64,000 bases of DNA from Nageia nagi. Its lineage: Eukaryota > Pinophyta. Under the pieces are notes generated by a model, which did not search any database, was not told where the DNA came from, and worked only from the letters and a program-made list of their open reading frames with translations. Below, piece by piece: positions 47,331 to 59,085 of the stretch. The stretch is taken from contig JBITNC010000002.1 in NCBI GenBank assembly GCA_050084985.1, positions 13,950,001 to 14,014,000 on the forward strand. Direction: 5' to 3'. Position numbers and translations under genes: made by a program. The first letter of the stretch is position 1; every line of letters begins with the position of its first letter.

Positions 47331-48630
47331 CATAAAATTCAAGACTTGATAGATAGTCAAAAAATAGATGTGGATAATCCTATTATGCCTTCGAATCAAA
47401 ATTTAGGGATATATCAAAACCCCTTACCTTCACATCAGGCTAACAATGTGGCAATTATCCCAAACCATATGAACTATACATGGAATAATAAGGATATACC
47501 ATTTATAAGAACTATAGATAATTCAATACATATGATTGGTATAGCTACACGAGCACAACAATATCATAATAAATAGGATAATCCATGAAAAAATCAATCG
47601 ATATCAAACCTAATTAACATACAACCTATACCTCCTCTGCAACAACCTAAAGTTTCGATAAAAGGTGCTCTTCAATGACAATTAAAAATGTCTCCAGTTA
47701 AGATGACCTTATTTGAATTATTACAATAGTCTGAGAGTTATAGGGAAGCTATGAATCAAATTCTACAAGAAATTCAAGTAGATGTTAGTAATCTCGATAA
47801 TTTTATTTCAATAGTTAAAAGTTTGAAGATATCTCAACAACCTAGTATCACCTTCTACGAACAAGAAAAATTAAATAATGATGGACCAGGTGGACTTAAT
47901 CCACCTTTACATATAATGGGTGAAGTAGATGGTAGATTATTTAAAAGAATTTTGATAGATGAAGGTTCAGCTATAAATATAATTTCAGATGCTGCATACA
48001 AAAATTTGAATTTATCAAATTCACTTATCTTGGCTCCTTCTTTACAAATTAGGGCATTTAATGATGCAGTGTGTTCAAATTTGGGATCAATAGTGCTTTC
48101 GATTATAGTAGGGGCTAAAACCATTCAAACTTTATTACATATAATTGAAGGAAATATTACACAATACAACATTCTGTTAGGATGCCCATGGATTAGAGAA
48201 ATGCAATGTGTTCCATCAACTTATCATGGATGCTTAAAATACATCTATAAAGATAAAGTTCATTGTGTGTTTAAAGACCCAGATCCTTATTCACATTGTA
48301 ATTTAATTTTTGATCCAAATAAAGTGACATTACCGTCTCCTCATTTATCAACCATATTAATGAACAAAAATATGAATCAATCTGAAGTCATAAAAGGAAA
48401 AAGTGATATAGTTATACAAGATAAAGATACTTGGAAAAAAGTTGCTAAAACTCTAGACAAAAAATATAGAGCTTCTTCATCAAAACAAGTAAATACTACA
48501 TCTAATAATGACTCGTCCAATGTATATCCAGAAAAAATTAAATTAATGGATTTAGGGATGGGAGAATATGACATAGATGATGTTGTGTTTAATATACCTT
48601 TAGCACAAGAAATGGGAAGATTATCTGAAT
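47331..48630 (+). pseudogene. Element B aspartic protease
   Basis: The long frame 47,751-48,632 contains the active site ILIDEGSAINIIS at about 47,955 with the catalytic Asp, then APSLQIRAFNDAV, and YNILLGCPWIREMQCVPSTYHGCLKY (48,165-48,240), the LLGxPWI block of this family. The protease itself looks intact; only the frames before it (47,574 and 47,586) and after it are stopped. It continues into the conserved EYDIDDVVFNIPLAQE linker. Confidence 0.9.
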
Positions 48631-49530
48631 GACCTAGTGTAATTGGACAAATAGTACCTTTAGGAGAAGTACCTAATCAGACAATGTTTATCTATGCGGG
48701 AATAGTAGATCCTATGTCAACAATACCCAATCAAACATATGAAGGAAATTTCAATAATGATATGAAATATTTATCGCCATGTTCAAGAACATTTGTCTTA
48801 AACTATTTTAACAAATGTAATTGACAAGGACGAGGATTGGGTCGATATGAATAGGGTCCATGAGAAATAATTGAATTACAATACCAAGATCCCACTGATA
48901 AAAGGCGATTAGGTTATCAAAATGAATATTAAAATCTTGCTAAATTAGAAAATTTAGGAGAAGAGAATTTGGATTATAATGAAGAAATTTTAGAAAAATA
49001 ATCTATAGTACAAGGAATTATCAATATAAGAGAAGAACAATTGAGTGAAATGGATGTCTTACAAGGTGTCAAAATGCTCTTTATTAATAATATTAAGCCA
49101 CCCTAGAATCATTCATGCTTACCAAGTGATATACAAGAAAAAATAAATAAAAATGTCGAATCATCAATCATTCCATATTCAGGTATACAATCGATAAATA
49201 TGGTTACAATAAAAGAGAATGATATTGAAGATCAAAATAATGAACAAATAGCTAAAGTTAACAAAAATCAAAATTTAATCAAAATAATAGCCAATACTTC
49301 TACAGATGAAGTAATTACTGATTTCTCTCTTATATCATCCAATCCTTTGGTACATAAATTCAAAAATGTAGATCACATATTTGGTTCCTATAAAAATCAA
49401 GTATGCACGAATGAACAAACTCAAGAATATGATGAAGAATATAGTGTTAATGACAAAAGTTGGATACCAGTACCAAATCAATTAGAAGAAGGGTCGCATA
49501 TGCTTACTACGAAAGTCTTAGAAATAAATA
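48631..49530 (+). pseudogene. Element B protease-RT linker
   Basis: Same frame as protease and RT (stops at about 48,630, 48,822, 48,852 and later). Contains PSVIGQIVPLGEVPNQTMFIYAG and a region rich in Asn/Glu/Ile. From 49,200 the frame is open into RT. Matches 1-1,078 of element A. Confidence 0.75.
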
Positions 49531-50340
49531 TTAGCAATGATCCTCAAAAACCTAAAATTATTCAATTAGGAGAAAACCTCACAGAAAATGAACAAGAAGA
49601 AATTATAACCTTATTAAAAGATCAAGAAAAGGTATTTGCATGGTCATATGCAGACATGCCTGGAATAGATCCCAAATTAGTAGTACATAATTTAGCATTA
49701 AAGTTTGATGCTAAACCTGTTAAACAAAAATTATGTAAAATGCATCCTACTATAGCATTAATGGTAAAAGAAGAACTTCAAAAATTATTAGAAGCTAAAT
49801 TTATACAACCTATAGATTATTCGGATTGGATATCTAATATGGTACCTGTGAAAAAACCAAGTGGAAAAATAAGAATATGCATAGATTTCCATGATCTTAA
49901 TAAAGCTTGTCCTAAGGATGATTTCCCTCTACCTAGCATTGATAGCTTGGTAGATTCGATAGCAGGACATGATATGTTGTCATTAATGGACGGGTTTTCT
50001 AGTTATAATCAAATAAAAATAGCCACTGAAGATCAACATAAAATGGCTTTTATAACTCCTTGAGGTACCTTTTGTTATAAAGTTATGCCTTTTGGATTAA
50101 AAAATGCTAGGGCAACTTATCACAGGGCTATGACTTATATATTCCATGATTATATGCACGACATAGTAGAAGATTATGTCGATGATTTGTTGGTTAGATC
50201 TAAATATCGAGTAGATCATGGAAAAGACCTAATTAAAGTCTTAGATAGATTATTAGAACATAAAGTAAGATTAAATCCAAAAAAATGTGTTTTTGGTGTA
50301 ACTTCAGGAAAATTATTAGGATTTATTATGTCCTGACGAG
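49531..50340 (+). pseudogene. Element B reverse transcriptase
   Basis: Open from 49,200 to 50,060 and 50,064 to 50,333. In order: VFAWSYADMPGIDPKLVVHNL, KMHPTIALMVKEELQKLLEAKFIQPIDYSDWISNMVPVKKPSGKIRICIDFHDLNKACPKDDFPLP, the first palm Asp in LSLMDGFSSYNQIKI, MPFGLKNARATYHRAMTYIFHDYMHDIVED and the catalytic YVDD at 50,175-50,186. Two TGA stops are the only damage: one at 50,061, where element A has TGG, and one at 50,334 where an Arg is expected. All catalytic residues remain. Confidence 0.95.
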
Positions 50341-50981
50341 GAATTGAAATAGATCCTAGTAAAGTGAAGGCAGTAGTAGACATGCCACCTCCTGCAAATC
50401 TAAAACAATTACAAAGTTTACAGGGTAAGTTACAAGCCATTAGAAGGTTTATAGCTCAACTTTCTGATAAATGCAAGCCATTTACAAAATTATTAAAAAA
50501 GAGGATAGAATATCATTGGGGCAAAGAGCAACAAGATGCATTCGATGAAATTAAATATATTTATTATCTCCTCCTGTATTAAGTCCACCAAGAAAAGATG
50601 TACCCTTTTTGTTATATATTTCTGCTACTAAAAATGCTTTAGGAATAATGCTTACTCAAAAGAATGAACATAATAAAGAACAAGCTATATATTATCTGAG
50701 TAGAACACTTGTGAGCTATGAGATTAAGTATATATATTTGGAAAAATTATGTCTTGCTATTGTTTTTGCTACTAAAGAACTTCGACATTATATGCTTAAT
50801 CATATGACATATGTCATCTCTAAAGTGGATCTGTTGAAATATATGATGAATAAAACCTATCAAAATTCAAGAACTGCAAAGTGGATAATGCACTTAACTG
50901 AATTTGATTTATATTTTATTGGACAAAAGTCAATAAAAGGACAAGTAATTGCTGATTATCTCGCTAATGCTCCATTGTAAG
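50341..50981 (+). pseudogene. Element B first RNase H domain
   Basis: Connection LQSLQGKLQAIRRFIAQLSDKCKPFTKLLKKR (50,400-50,510), a frameshift near 50,575, then RNase H core from 50,609: KEQAIYYLSRTLVSYEIKYIYLEKLCLAIVFATKELRHYMLNHMTYVIS, ending FIGQKSIKGQVIADYLANAPL. The catalytic DAS motif is replaced by ISATKNALGIML. The missing Asp is shared with A and C. The fold is kept, so it may serve as a tether or connection domain as proposed for duplicated RNases H. Confidence 0.85.
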
Positions 50982-51070
50982 ATAATAAACCACTTGTTAT
51001 TGAATTACCCGATGATGGGGTGTTTTAATTAGATGAAATTGAAATACCTGTAGAACCTGAAGATGATTGG

Positions 51071-51640
51071 GATATGACAATACACTTTGATGGTTCTCGA
51101 TGTGAACAAAGTGGTGGAGCAGGTTTTGTATTTATAACACCACAAGGGATCCCTATACCATATTCATTTAAACTAAAATTTCCTTGTACTAAAAATAATG
51201 CGGAATACAAAGCTTTGATATTAGCATTAAAAATTACTGTTAAATTAAAACTTAAAAGAATTAAGATTATGGGAGATTCTTTACTCATCATAAATCAAGT
51301 GAAAGGAATCTATCAATGTAAATAACCTTTACTTCAAAAGTATAAAGCATTAGTTGAGGAATTATTAAATTTTTTTGACCAATTTAGTATAGAAGTGGCA
51401 CCAAGATCATCTAATAGATTTGCAGATGCTATGGCTTCTATTGGATCTCTTATCCCAGAAGATCCTAAAAAATCTTCAATTCAAGTTGATATAATTCAAT
51501 TGTCTCAATCATCATTACAACAGGAAGATGAAGAAAAAAGTGTATTAAATATTGATGTAACTAATAAGGATAATTGGTACAAAGAATTGACAGATTTTTT
51601 AAAATTTGGAACTCTTCCTGCAAACCTTAATAAATCATCA
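51071..51640 (+). pseudogene. Element B second RNase H (archaeal-type)
   Basis: Frame 51,074-51,325 reads MTIHFDGSRCEQSGGAGFVFITPQGIPIPYSFKL, then NNAEYKALILALKI and IMGDSLLIINQVKGIYQCK. All three acidic residues (FDGS, AEY, GDS) are present, as in active RNase HI. The rest of the domain is SSNRFADAMASIGSLIP (51,404-51,460), the usual Tat ending. Stops at 51,026 and 51,323 flank it. This domain marks the Tat clade. Confidence 0.93.
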
Positions 51641-52834
51641 TGATGAGCTTTTAAAATTAAAGCAACTAAATATTATTTGATAGGGGATATCTTGCATCGA
51701 TGAAATTTCAATGGTATTTTACTCAGATGTCTTGAATGGAATGATATTAAAAAACCTATATCCTCCACCCATGATGGAACATGCGGAGGACATTTTAATG
51801 GTGTTGCAATTGTAAAACAGTTAATACGAATGGGGTATTATTGACCAACTATGGAAAAAGATTGTTGTGAATATGTAAAAAAATGTTTTAAATGTCAATA
51901 ATACGCTCATTTATTTTCACAACCATCTCAAGAACTACATCCTATACAATCACTTTGGCCATTCTCTAAATGGGCATTAGATTTAATAGGACAAATTACA
52001 CCTACATCTTCTGGTGGACACAAGTTCATCATTACAGCAACTGAATACTTTACCAAATGGGTAGAGGCTATTCCCATGACTTCCACCACTAGTTCCTGAA
52101 TTGCTAAATTTATAGAAAATTATATTATATGTAGATTTGGCATACCGAACCAATTAATTATGGATAATGGAAAGAATTTTAAAAATAAGGATGTAAAACA
52201 AATATACGACAAGTATAAAATTAAACAAAGTTTCTTCACTCCATATTATCCACAAGGTAATGGATAGGCAGAGGCTACTAATAAAACTATTCAGAATATC
52301 TTAGCAAAAATAGTAAATGATTCTCATGGAGATTGGCATATGCAAATACCAAAAGCCTTATGGGCTTATCGTACCAGTGTATGTACTCCTACTAGGGCAA
52401 CACCATTCTCTTTAGTATATGGAACAGAAGCCATCCTACCCTTAGAACTTGAGATACCATCCCTTAGAGTAAATCTAAGTGAGCAAAATTCTGATGAAAA
52501 AGCAAGATAGACACGTCTAGATCAATTGTTACTTTTAGATGAAAAATGTATCAATGCTTTAGAGCATATGCGTGTTTATCAGGAGAGGATAAAATGAGCT
52601 TTTGATAAAAAGGCTCTAATTCATGAGTTTAAAATAGGTGATTTGGTTTTAAAAGAAAATCAACAAACTTCACGAATAGAACAACAGCTTAGAGATAAGT
52701 TTGCCCCAAATTGGTTAGGACCATATATCATTAAGAAAAAATTCGGTAAAGGAACTTATCATTTATCAGATTTAGAAGGAAATGAAGAGCGTGAACCTAT
52801 AAATATCATGCATCTTCGACCCTTCTATACATAA
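51641..52834 (+). pseudogene. Element B integrase
   Basis: Complete in one frame with about eight stops. HDGTCGGHF and YVKKCFKCQ form the zinc-binding part (51,770-51,900). The core has WALDLIGQI (first Asp), KFIITATEYFTKWVEAIPM, IMDNGKNF (second Asp, 52,160) and AEATNK (Glu, after a TAG where Gln is expected). Then RTSVCTPTRATPFSLVYGTEAILPLELEIPSLR, and the C-terminal FAPNWLGPYIIKKKFGKGTYHLSDLEGNEEREPINIMHLRPFY ends at a TAA at 52,832-52,834. Comparison with A shows TGG to TGA near 51,841 and CAA to TAA near 51,899. Confidence 0.93.
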
Positions 52835-52913
52835 AAAAAAATGTACATTAGTTTCCTTTTGTTTTATTTTATTGTTAAAATAATAAATAAATAAAAGTAT
52901 TAATATTTGTCAA

Positions 52914-54140
52914 GTGTTAATGATTAAAATAGAAAAGATGAATCTGGAAAAGGAATCTACTGAAGGTAGCATAGTGCAACCACAAGTACGATTTCCACCA
53001 CCAAGATATCCAAGTGACTTAGCATTAACATATTTAAAACATAGATTTGATTTTAATCTCTTAAATTATTTACGATTGACTATTGACGAGCAATTTGAGA
53101 GAACACACCATATGTTTTGTGGTATAAATAATGGTTGGGAAGTCACTTTCTATGGATATGAAGTAAGCATTATTTTAGATCCACAAATCTATTTCACCCA
53201 TATGGAAAGAATATCACAAGAAATAACAGCTTTTTGCCTACAATGGCCTTATGGAATACCGAGAATCGTCATAAATTGCCGATTAACTAAATATTCACTC
53301 TTTTTAGCTAGACTGAAATACGTTAAACAATTAACCAAAAGCCTAGAATGGATAGATGAAATTTTACATTATTTGCTTCATAAAAGGGTAATTTATGATT
53401 TTTCAAATACTTTTATGGCTTTTCCTCCTAGAACGTTACAACAACAATATAGGCAAACTCACATATTTCTTCGCATGCAAATGAGACATACAATTTGGAA
53501 ATGAAGATTAGAGAAAAGGCAAGCTTGTCATATTATCGAGCTTAAAATAATAAATCAAATAAGGGTTAGAAATGAGATTATTGAAAAACTATCAAAAAGA
53601 CATATAGTACGAAATAATGGAAGTTATCTGCCAGGGTTCGAAAGTAGGTATGACAAAGATCTCTTTATGAAAGTTATTCATAATGTTCCTACTCCTTTGT
53701 ATTCAAATATCTTTTCCATGCCTATTGAAATACAACAAAAAATGGCCTTGATCTTCTATGATGCACATGAATCTTATGGTTGGCATGTCCAAGTAAATGG
53801 ATATTAAGTTATTGTTTGTATCAACGCATTTGAGTTATGGTGTTCTCTTAACTCAGAATATGATTTAATGATATATTTCTATCTTCTATGGCCTATAGAA
53901 AAGCCCAAAATAATAGTTGATTGTACTCACAACCTAACTTTAAAATATCGAGAACAAATCATCTCAATCACACAAACTGTAACATTCAAACACTTAGATT
54001 ATTGTGTTCTAGAAATCTATCATAATAAAGTGGTATTAGATTTTAATTTTTTGTTTAGTTCAACACATTGTTCATTTAATCCTGATGCAATTCAAACTTG
54101 ATTTGAACGTGTCATGAATAGATTCCCTAGAAGAATATAA
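52914..54140 (+). pseudogene. Element B ORF3: protein with duplicated unknown domain
   Basis: Starts at ATG 52,914, 80 bases after integrase, and stays in one frame to TAA 54,138-54,140 (408 codons), with stops at 53,502, 53,805 and 54,099. Two halves are alike. The first has GWEVTFYGYEVSI, FCLQWPYGIPRIVINC, LEWIDEILHYLLHKRVIYDFSNTF. The second has GWHVQVNGY-stop-VIV, FYLLWPIEKPKIIVDC, LDYCVLEIYHNKVVLDFNFLF. Order, spacing and residues agree, so the domain was duplicated. No signal peptide or membrane segment. Element A carries the same pair. The family is unknown to me; nucleic-acid binding, capsid and movement roles are all open. Confidence 0.8.
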
Positions 54141-54608
54141 AAAAAAAATTAAAAATTATAAAATCCCAAAAAATTGAAAACTATAAAACACATAAAAATT
54201 ATAAAATATACCTAGATGGAAACATCTAGAGGTCACTTGGCAATTGGGTGCCCTGCCCTTGTATGATGTAAATATATGTTGTATGTCATTGTAAAAGTGA
54301 TTATCCAGTAAATGTGTAATGTGTGAAAAGGTCATCTTAGAATAATTTCCTTGTTATCACTACATTCACTTTGTCTTTTCTTTCATAAAGAAATGATATA
54401 CCATAGATGATAGAAAACATAAAGTTTGTGTTTGAAAGAAAATCCAAAAACTCCAAACACTTATTACATTAAAAAATTCTAAGAGAATTTGAATGAAATC
54501 ATTCTAAGAGAGGTTAAGAGTGAAAGTTATGTGTCTATCCTATTATTCGCTTCATCTCGAAACTAAGAATCAAAAAAAAAAATTTACTACATTACATCAA
54601 TGATTCTT
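54141..54608. other. Element B post-ORF3 spacer
   Basis: A-rich for the first 80 bases as in element A, then AT-rich sequence without a frame. Confidence 0.45.
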
Positions 54609-54751
54609 GGGTGATTACAATATCCTCTACTGAGGCTATGGACGCCTGACTGGTAGTAGAGCAAGGTTGTAGCAAGATCAAGGGGTTAATCCTCATCGGG
54701 GCTATGGACACCTATCTGGCAATGGGGCATACCTTACGAGTGGTGATATGT
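54609..54751. other. Conserved noncoding block of elements A and B (B copy)
   Basis: About 143 nt matching 13,677-13,818. GAGGCTATGGACGCCTGACTGG and GGGGCTATGGACACCTATCTGG form an internal near-repeat. The flanks do not align with A by eye. Confidence 0.6.
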
Positions 54752-55969
54752 CCATTTTGGTTAGCGACCTTCTTTCCTATGGACCTCTATATGTTTCATA
54801 TGGATATACTAGCTTATTAATGTCTCTAAGATATTTCATCTCAAATGATCTAAGAAGGGAAATGAATCTCACTACACACATTGGAGTTTATAGATTTTTT
54901 ATCAACATATAACAATATTGTTTGATATCATCTTATGTTGTTAAATCTTGAGATAAAGAAAGATAAGGTAGATGTTATAATAACTTGGTCATTACTCTGA
55001 AGTCACCTAATCTTTTGCCATAGTAAGTATCTTTTATATTATAAAATCTGTTTGTGTTTAGAATCATTTGTATTATTTTGTTAAAGCCATTTTTTACCTT
55101 TGAACATTATTAAAATTTTCTTTTCTTTGGAAAGGATAAGAATGATTATTTATTGTTCTCCTAACCAAGATAAAGTTAATGTTCATATGCATCCATAAGT
55201 CACTAGTTTGCCATGTCAAGCCATTTTTACTATTATCTATTACCTTTGAACATTATTAAAATTTGCTTTTCTTTGGAAAGGATAAGAATGATTATTTATT
55301 GTTTCCCTAACCAAGATAAATTTAATGTTCATATGCATCCATAAGTCATTAGTTTGTCATGTCAAGAGGTTTATTACAAAATTGCCAAGTGTGAAAAAAT
55401 GATGCATTTGATTTTGCAAAAATATAATAAAAATATGTCCTTAAATAACTTAACTTATTTAAATGACTATGTTATTCCATGTTATCAATAACTTAAAGTA
55501 ACTTAACTTATTAAAATTATAAATTAGATTTATTATTTATAGCAACTATAATCATACTTATTACTAAATTAATTTTGAGATTAGTAACATCATCAAACTA
55601 ATTTGTTGATATATGTTAAATATTTTATCATTATTTAAAAAATTATAAAAAGTATCCTCAAAATTATACATCATACATTCCACAATTATATCTATGCATC
55701 ATACATTTTGAAAATTACATCTATTCATCATCAAATAATTAAAAGACAATTATGATCTACATGACATCACATCATACCTATTTTATCATAAATCTATATA
55801 TAGAATGAAAGCTCATGCATCAAGAATCATACAAGTACCATAAATATCAAAGATCTATCTATCATAATAGTCCATCAAAAGGTCATCATAACATCATGAA
55901 TCATAAAATAAAACTATAAGGGTCCAATAACCTCATAAGCATATAGAAAAATAACATCATGAAAAAGGG
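54752..55969. other. Element B spacer between the convergent genes
   Basis: AT-rich. Holds the tandem duplication at 55,094-55,367 and an ATCAT-rich stretch at 55,620-55,940. No coding frame is supported. Confidence 0.45.
55094..55367. repeat. Tandem duplication, unit about 146 bp
   Basis: TTACCTTTGAACATTATTAA to CATGTCAAG occurs at 55,094-55,221 and again at 55,240-55,367 with only a few substitutions. Confidence 0.9.
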
Positions 55970-58378
55970 TATCCTCAAGGACTACCCCAACCACTGCCTT
56001 GCCCGATAGGAATACTCTATCACCTCTGCTATCTACTAGTCTCTTTGGTACCCTAACCTGGAGGAGTAGTGCCTATGGATCCTGTAGGACTACCCAGATG
56101 CTGAGCTCCCCGTAACTCAGATGAACCAATAGCACCTAAGGGAGATGGCCATGGTGTACCACTCCTACTAGGAAAACCTCATGACCTTTGAGTCCTACCT
56201 GGAGATCCAACTGTGCCTTGTACACTGCTACCTATTTGATATGCTGAAATATCTATAGGCATATAACTAGCTGGAGGTATAGGATAGTGAGCCCCAGGAG
56301 TAAAAGCTGGAACACTTGTCAGCCACATCTGTACCATACCACTATAAAAGTCTCGTTGCTAATAAATGCCATGAATGAAAGCTAAAGAACCACCCCTAGA
56401 AGTAGATGCTACTCCTAATTGATGAGCCTAAGCTCCCTGTAAAGAAGAATGAGCCTCATATCTCTCCTGTCTATACCTATCTTGCTCAGCCCTATACCTA
56501 TACATGCATGAGTTGGCCTATGCCAACTGGTATCTCAATTCATAAATATCTCCTAACAAAGTATCAATGCTAGGAACCTGTGTAGTAGGAGCCTCCTCAA
56601 CTTCGTACGCAACTTCTGAGGTAGCTCCCTCCTCACCTACACCCATAGCCTCCTCCTCAGGAGCTAACTCCTTAGGAGCATCTACCATGACCTCCTCACT
56701 GGTAGCCTCCTCTCTTGTAGCCTCTGCTCCTATAGGCTCCTTGCCTACCTTGCCCTCTCCTGCTACCGCACCCAACTCCTCAACAACATCGATGTGTTGA
56801 TGAACATGTTGACCCTCCAATATGCCCTCTAGGCCATCATCTCCCTCCTCCCACCAGGACCTGAATGCCTTAGATACCCCTACATCATCCTCCCCGATAT
56901 CACCCTCTAGGGATCCCTCCTCTTGAGTAGGATCAAGCTCTGCATAAACCAACGGTTGTACACCCTCTGCTGAGATAGTGCCCTCATGTTGATATGGCAT
57001 TGATGGTGCAGGCACATCCTAAACTAAGCTGAACTGATGGTGCACTCTCTCAAAATGAAAATACTCTAAAAAATTAGCTTGATGACCACTCAAAACATGT
57101 GGCTACCAAATACTAGTAAGCTCAGCTGCAAGCTCTCCCCAGATGGGATACAAATGATAAGGCTTGAATCTCACTTGATCTAGAATCAAGTGACTAATTA
57201 GGTGATGATAATAACCTACATCTTGATGAACTCCATCTGATGGGTGAATGTAAAAATCATCATGCCATCTGACTATGCCAGCCTCATAATCCAAGTGGCT
57301 ACCAAACCTAGGCATCAGCAATCCTGGAGGATGAGCCATAATAATATGCTCATAAGCCCACGCTTGCAAAGTGATAGTAATGGATAAAGAGGCCCTATGC
57401 CCCTGAGAATAAAAGAATAGCTCTCTATAAATTTGAGCTAATAGTGTAGGTGCCCAAGCATACATTGTACCATGTTGTATCATATCTATAATAATGGGAA
57501 ATAATGAACATAAAAACCTCCCATTGCCAGTATCGAGGAGAGCATAACACTGCACTAAACCCATCAAGTATGAAAAATGGATCATCCCCTGCTGATCCTC
57601 CATCCAATACTGGTAGTATCGGATGCCACCTGAGATAATCTTAGAAATAATAGTATCAACCCAAGCAGCCCCATATAAATAAGAAATAGTAGGTAAAGCT
57701 CCTGTTCTATCCACCACAGGCAAAATCCTCTGTCCATGAATGGGAAGTCTATACAATCTATGTATATCCTCTGTTGTGATAGTCATCTCCCCTATCGAAA
57801 GATGAAAAGTACATGTCACTGCATCCCATCTATCTAATAATGTAGCTAATAAAGGATACTCCCAATGAATGCGACCCATGTATGGTCCCACTCCAAAACC
57901 AATTGACCTGAAAAAAGTATGATCGGCTGGACCTAGAAAATCTCTACCCTCCTATAGAATCAAGGGATATCTACCTTGAGGCTCAAAGACATATCGAACC
58001 TATATAATGTTAAAAAGTTTAGCTCAAAAAAAAAATGGCATTTCATACTAAAACATCGGTGTTTCTAATTGGTAACATTCAGTCGTCGGTGTTCGCATTA
58101 CAAACATCGATGATTCTATCATCCATTCGGCCTAGGTTAGTGACTACGATCAAATTATAAAATTTTTTACAAAAAATAGAAGTAAAAAGCCTAATCTACA
58201 AATTTTATCCGATAGAAGTAATCAAAATAATTTCTAAACATCATTAGCAGTTTTAATTTTGAAATTAAAAGGTTAAATTACAAATTATAAACAAAAAATA
58301 AATAATACAGTTATTTCAAAACCCTACCTCTTCCCAGATAGGTCGAGAACATCCAGTGGAACATCTACGTGGAGGCAT
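55970..58378 (-). pseudogene. Element B antisense PMD gene, two exons
   Basis: A plant mobile domain gene running against the element. Predicted exon 1 (58,378-58,328) codes 17 residues starting MPPRRC; exon 2 starts at 57,999 and is in frame with the PMD core. The core (57,891-57,103) has PLLATLLDRWDAVTCTFHLS, GEMTITTEDIHRLYRLPI, MYAWAPTLLAQIYREL, LSITITLQAWAYEHI and FKPYHLYPIW. Past one stop at 57,103 the same frame continues into an acidic Glu/Ala/Val-rich segment (57,015-56,518), an Arg/Tyr-rich possible coiled coil near 56,500, and a Pro/Ser/Gly-rich tail to about 55,970. About six stops occur in some 690 codons. Host PMD proteins (MAIN/MAIL type) act in silencing; transposon versions have no known job. 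Confidence 0.87.
58000..58327 (-). other. Predicted intron in the element B PMD gene
   Basis: 328 nt, GTAGGG donor and ACATTATATAG acceptor on the minus strand. Removal keeps phase 0. Element A has the same donor hexamer, the same 51-base first exon and an intron of 336 nt. Confidence 0.7.
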
Positions 58379-59070
58379 GGTGATTGTAACAAATATCAAT
58401 GGCTGGAAATCAACAAAATCACAACAAAAACTGGTTCTGGTAGACAATGAAAGTGATAGCTGGAAAAGAAATGAATAAGAAAAAGTTAAAACTTTTTCTT
58501 TTTACTTACATCTAATGGAGAAACACTGGTGACTGGAGGATAAACATCGAAAACTGCCACTAAACATTGGTGATTGTAAGTAAAATGTCACATTTGTGAA
58601 TAGTCATGAGAATATTAAAATTTTCTCAAAAATAACCTTAAATTGGTCAAGAAAATAAAAAAAATGATAAAATGTGATGTATCATTGTTACAGGAGATCA
58701 TCTTAAAACCCCATTATCGGGACAAAGGATAACACCATAAAAACTCATATACTAAAGAAAACTTATACGGTACATGTGTGCTTAGACATGCAAAATGACA
58801 TAATAGAGATGTCATGCAACTATCACACAAGCTCAACACATTATCATACTGAAAATAGTCACTTCTGAAGTATATTCAAATTTGTTTTCAAAACTACATC
58901 AAATGTTAAAAGAAAACACATTTTATCATAATTTGATAAACCAAAATTTTGATTCATCTAAGAAATTGAGTCAAGACTTATATCATGAAAAAGTAACAAC
59001 AAACAATCAAGCGACAAAGCTTCTCATTCTATATTTTTGAAATCATCAACTGCCTTTTCAGTTGATAATT
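58379..59070. other. Element B region upstream of the PMD gene
   Basis: Possible promoter of the antisense gene. No TATA element could be assigned confidently. ACTGGTGACTGG, CATCGAAAACTG and CATTGGTGATTG words recur at 58,524-58,576. Confidence 0.4.
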
Positions 59071-59085
59071 CAAAAAGGGGCAAGA
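59071..59085 (+). other. Element B polypurine tract
   Basis: CAAAAAGGGGCAAGA directly before the 3' LTR. Confidence 0.9.

Noticed and set aside
47855-48574. Minus-strand frames over the element B protease
   Set aside because: They mirror the conserved protease and linker; the plus strand carries the DEGS and LLGCPWI motifs.
53868-54101. Separate small gene behind ORF3
   Set aside because: It is in the same frame as 52,914-53,504 with two stops between, so it is the second half of ORF3.
56567-56800. Ser/Ala-rich plus-strand frame
   Set aside because: Shadow of the antisense acidic segment of the PMD gene; codons mirror Glu/Ala/Val codons of the other strand and A and C give no support.
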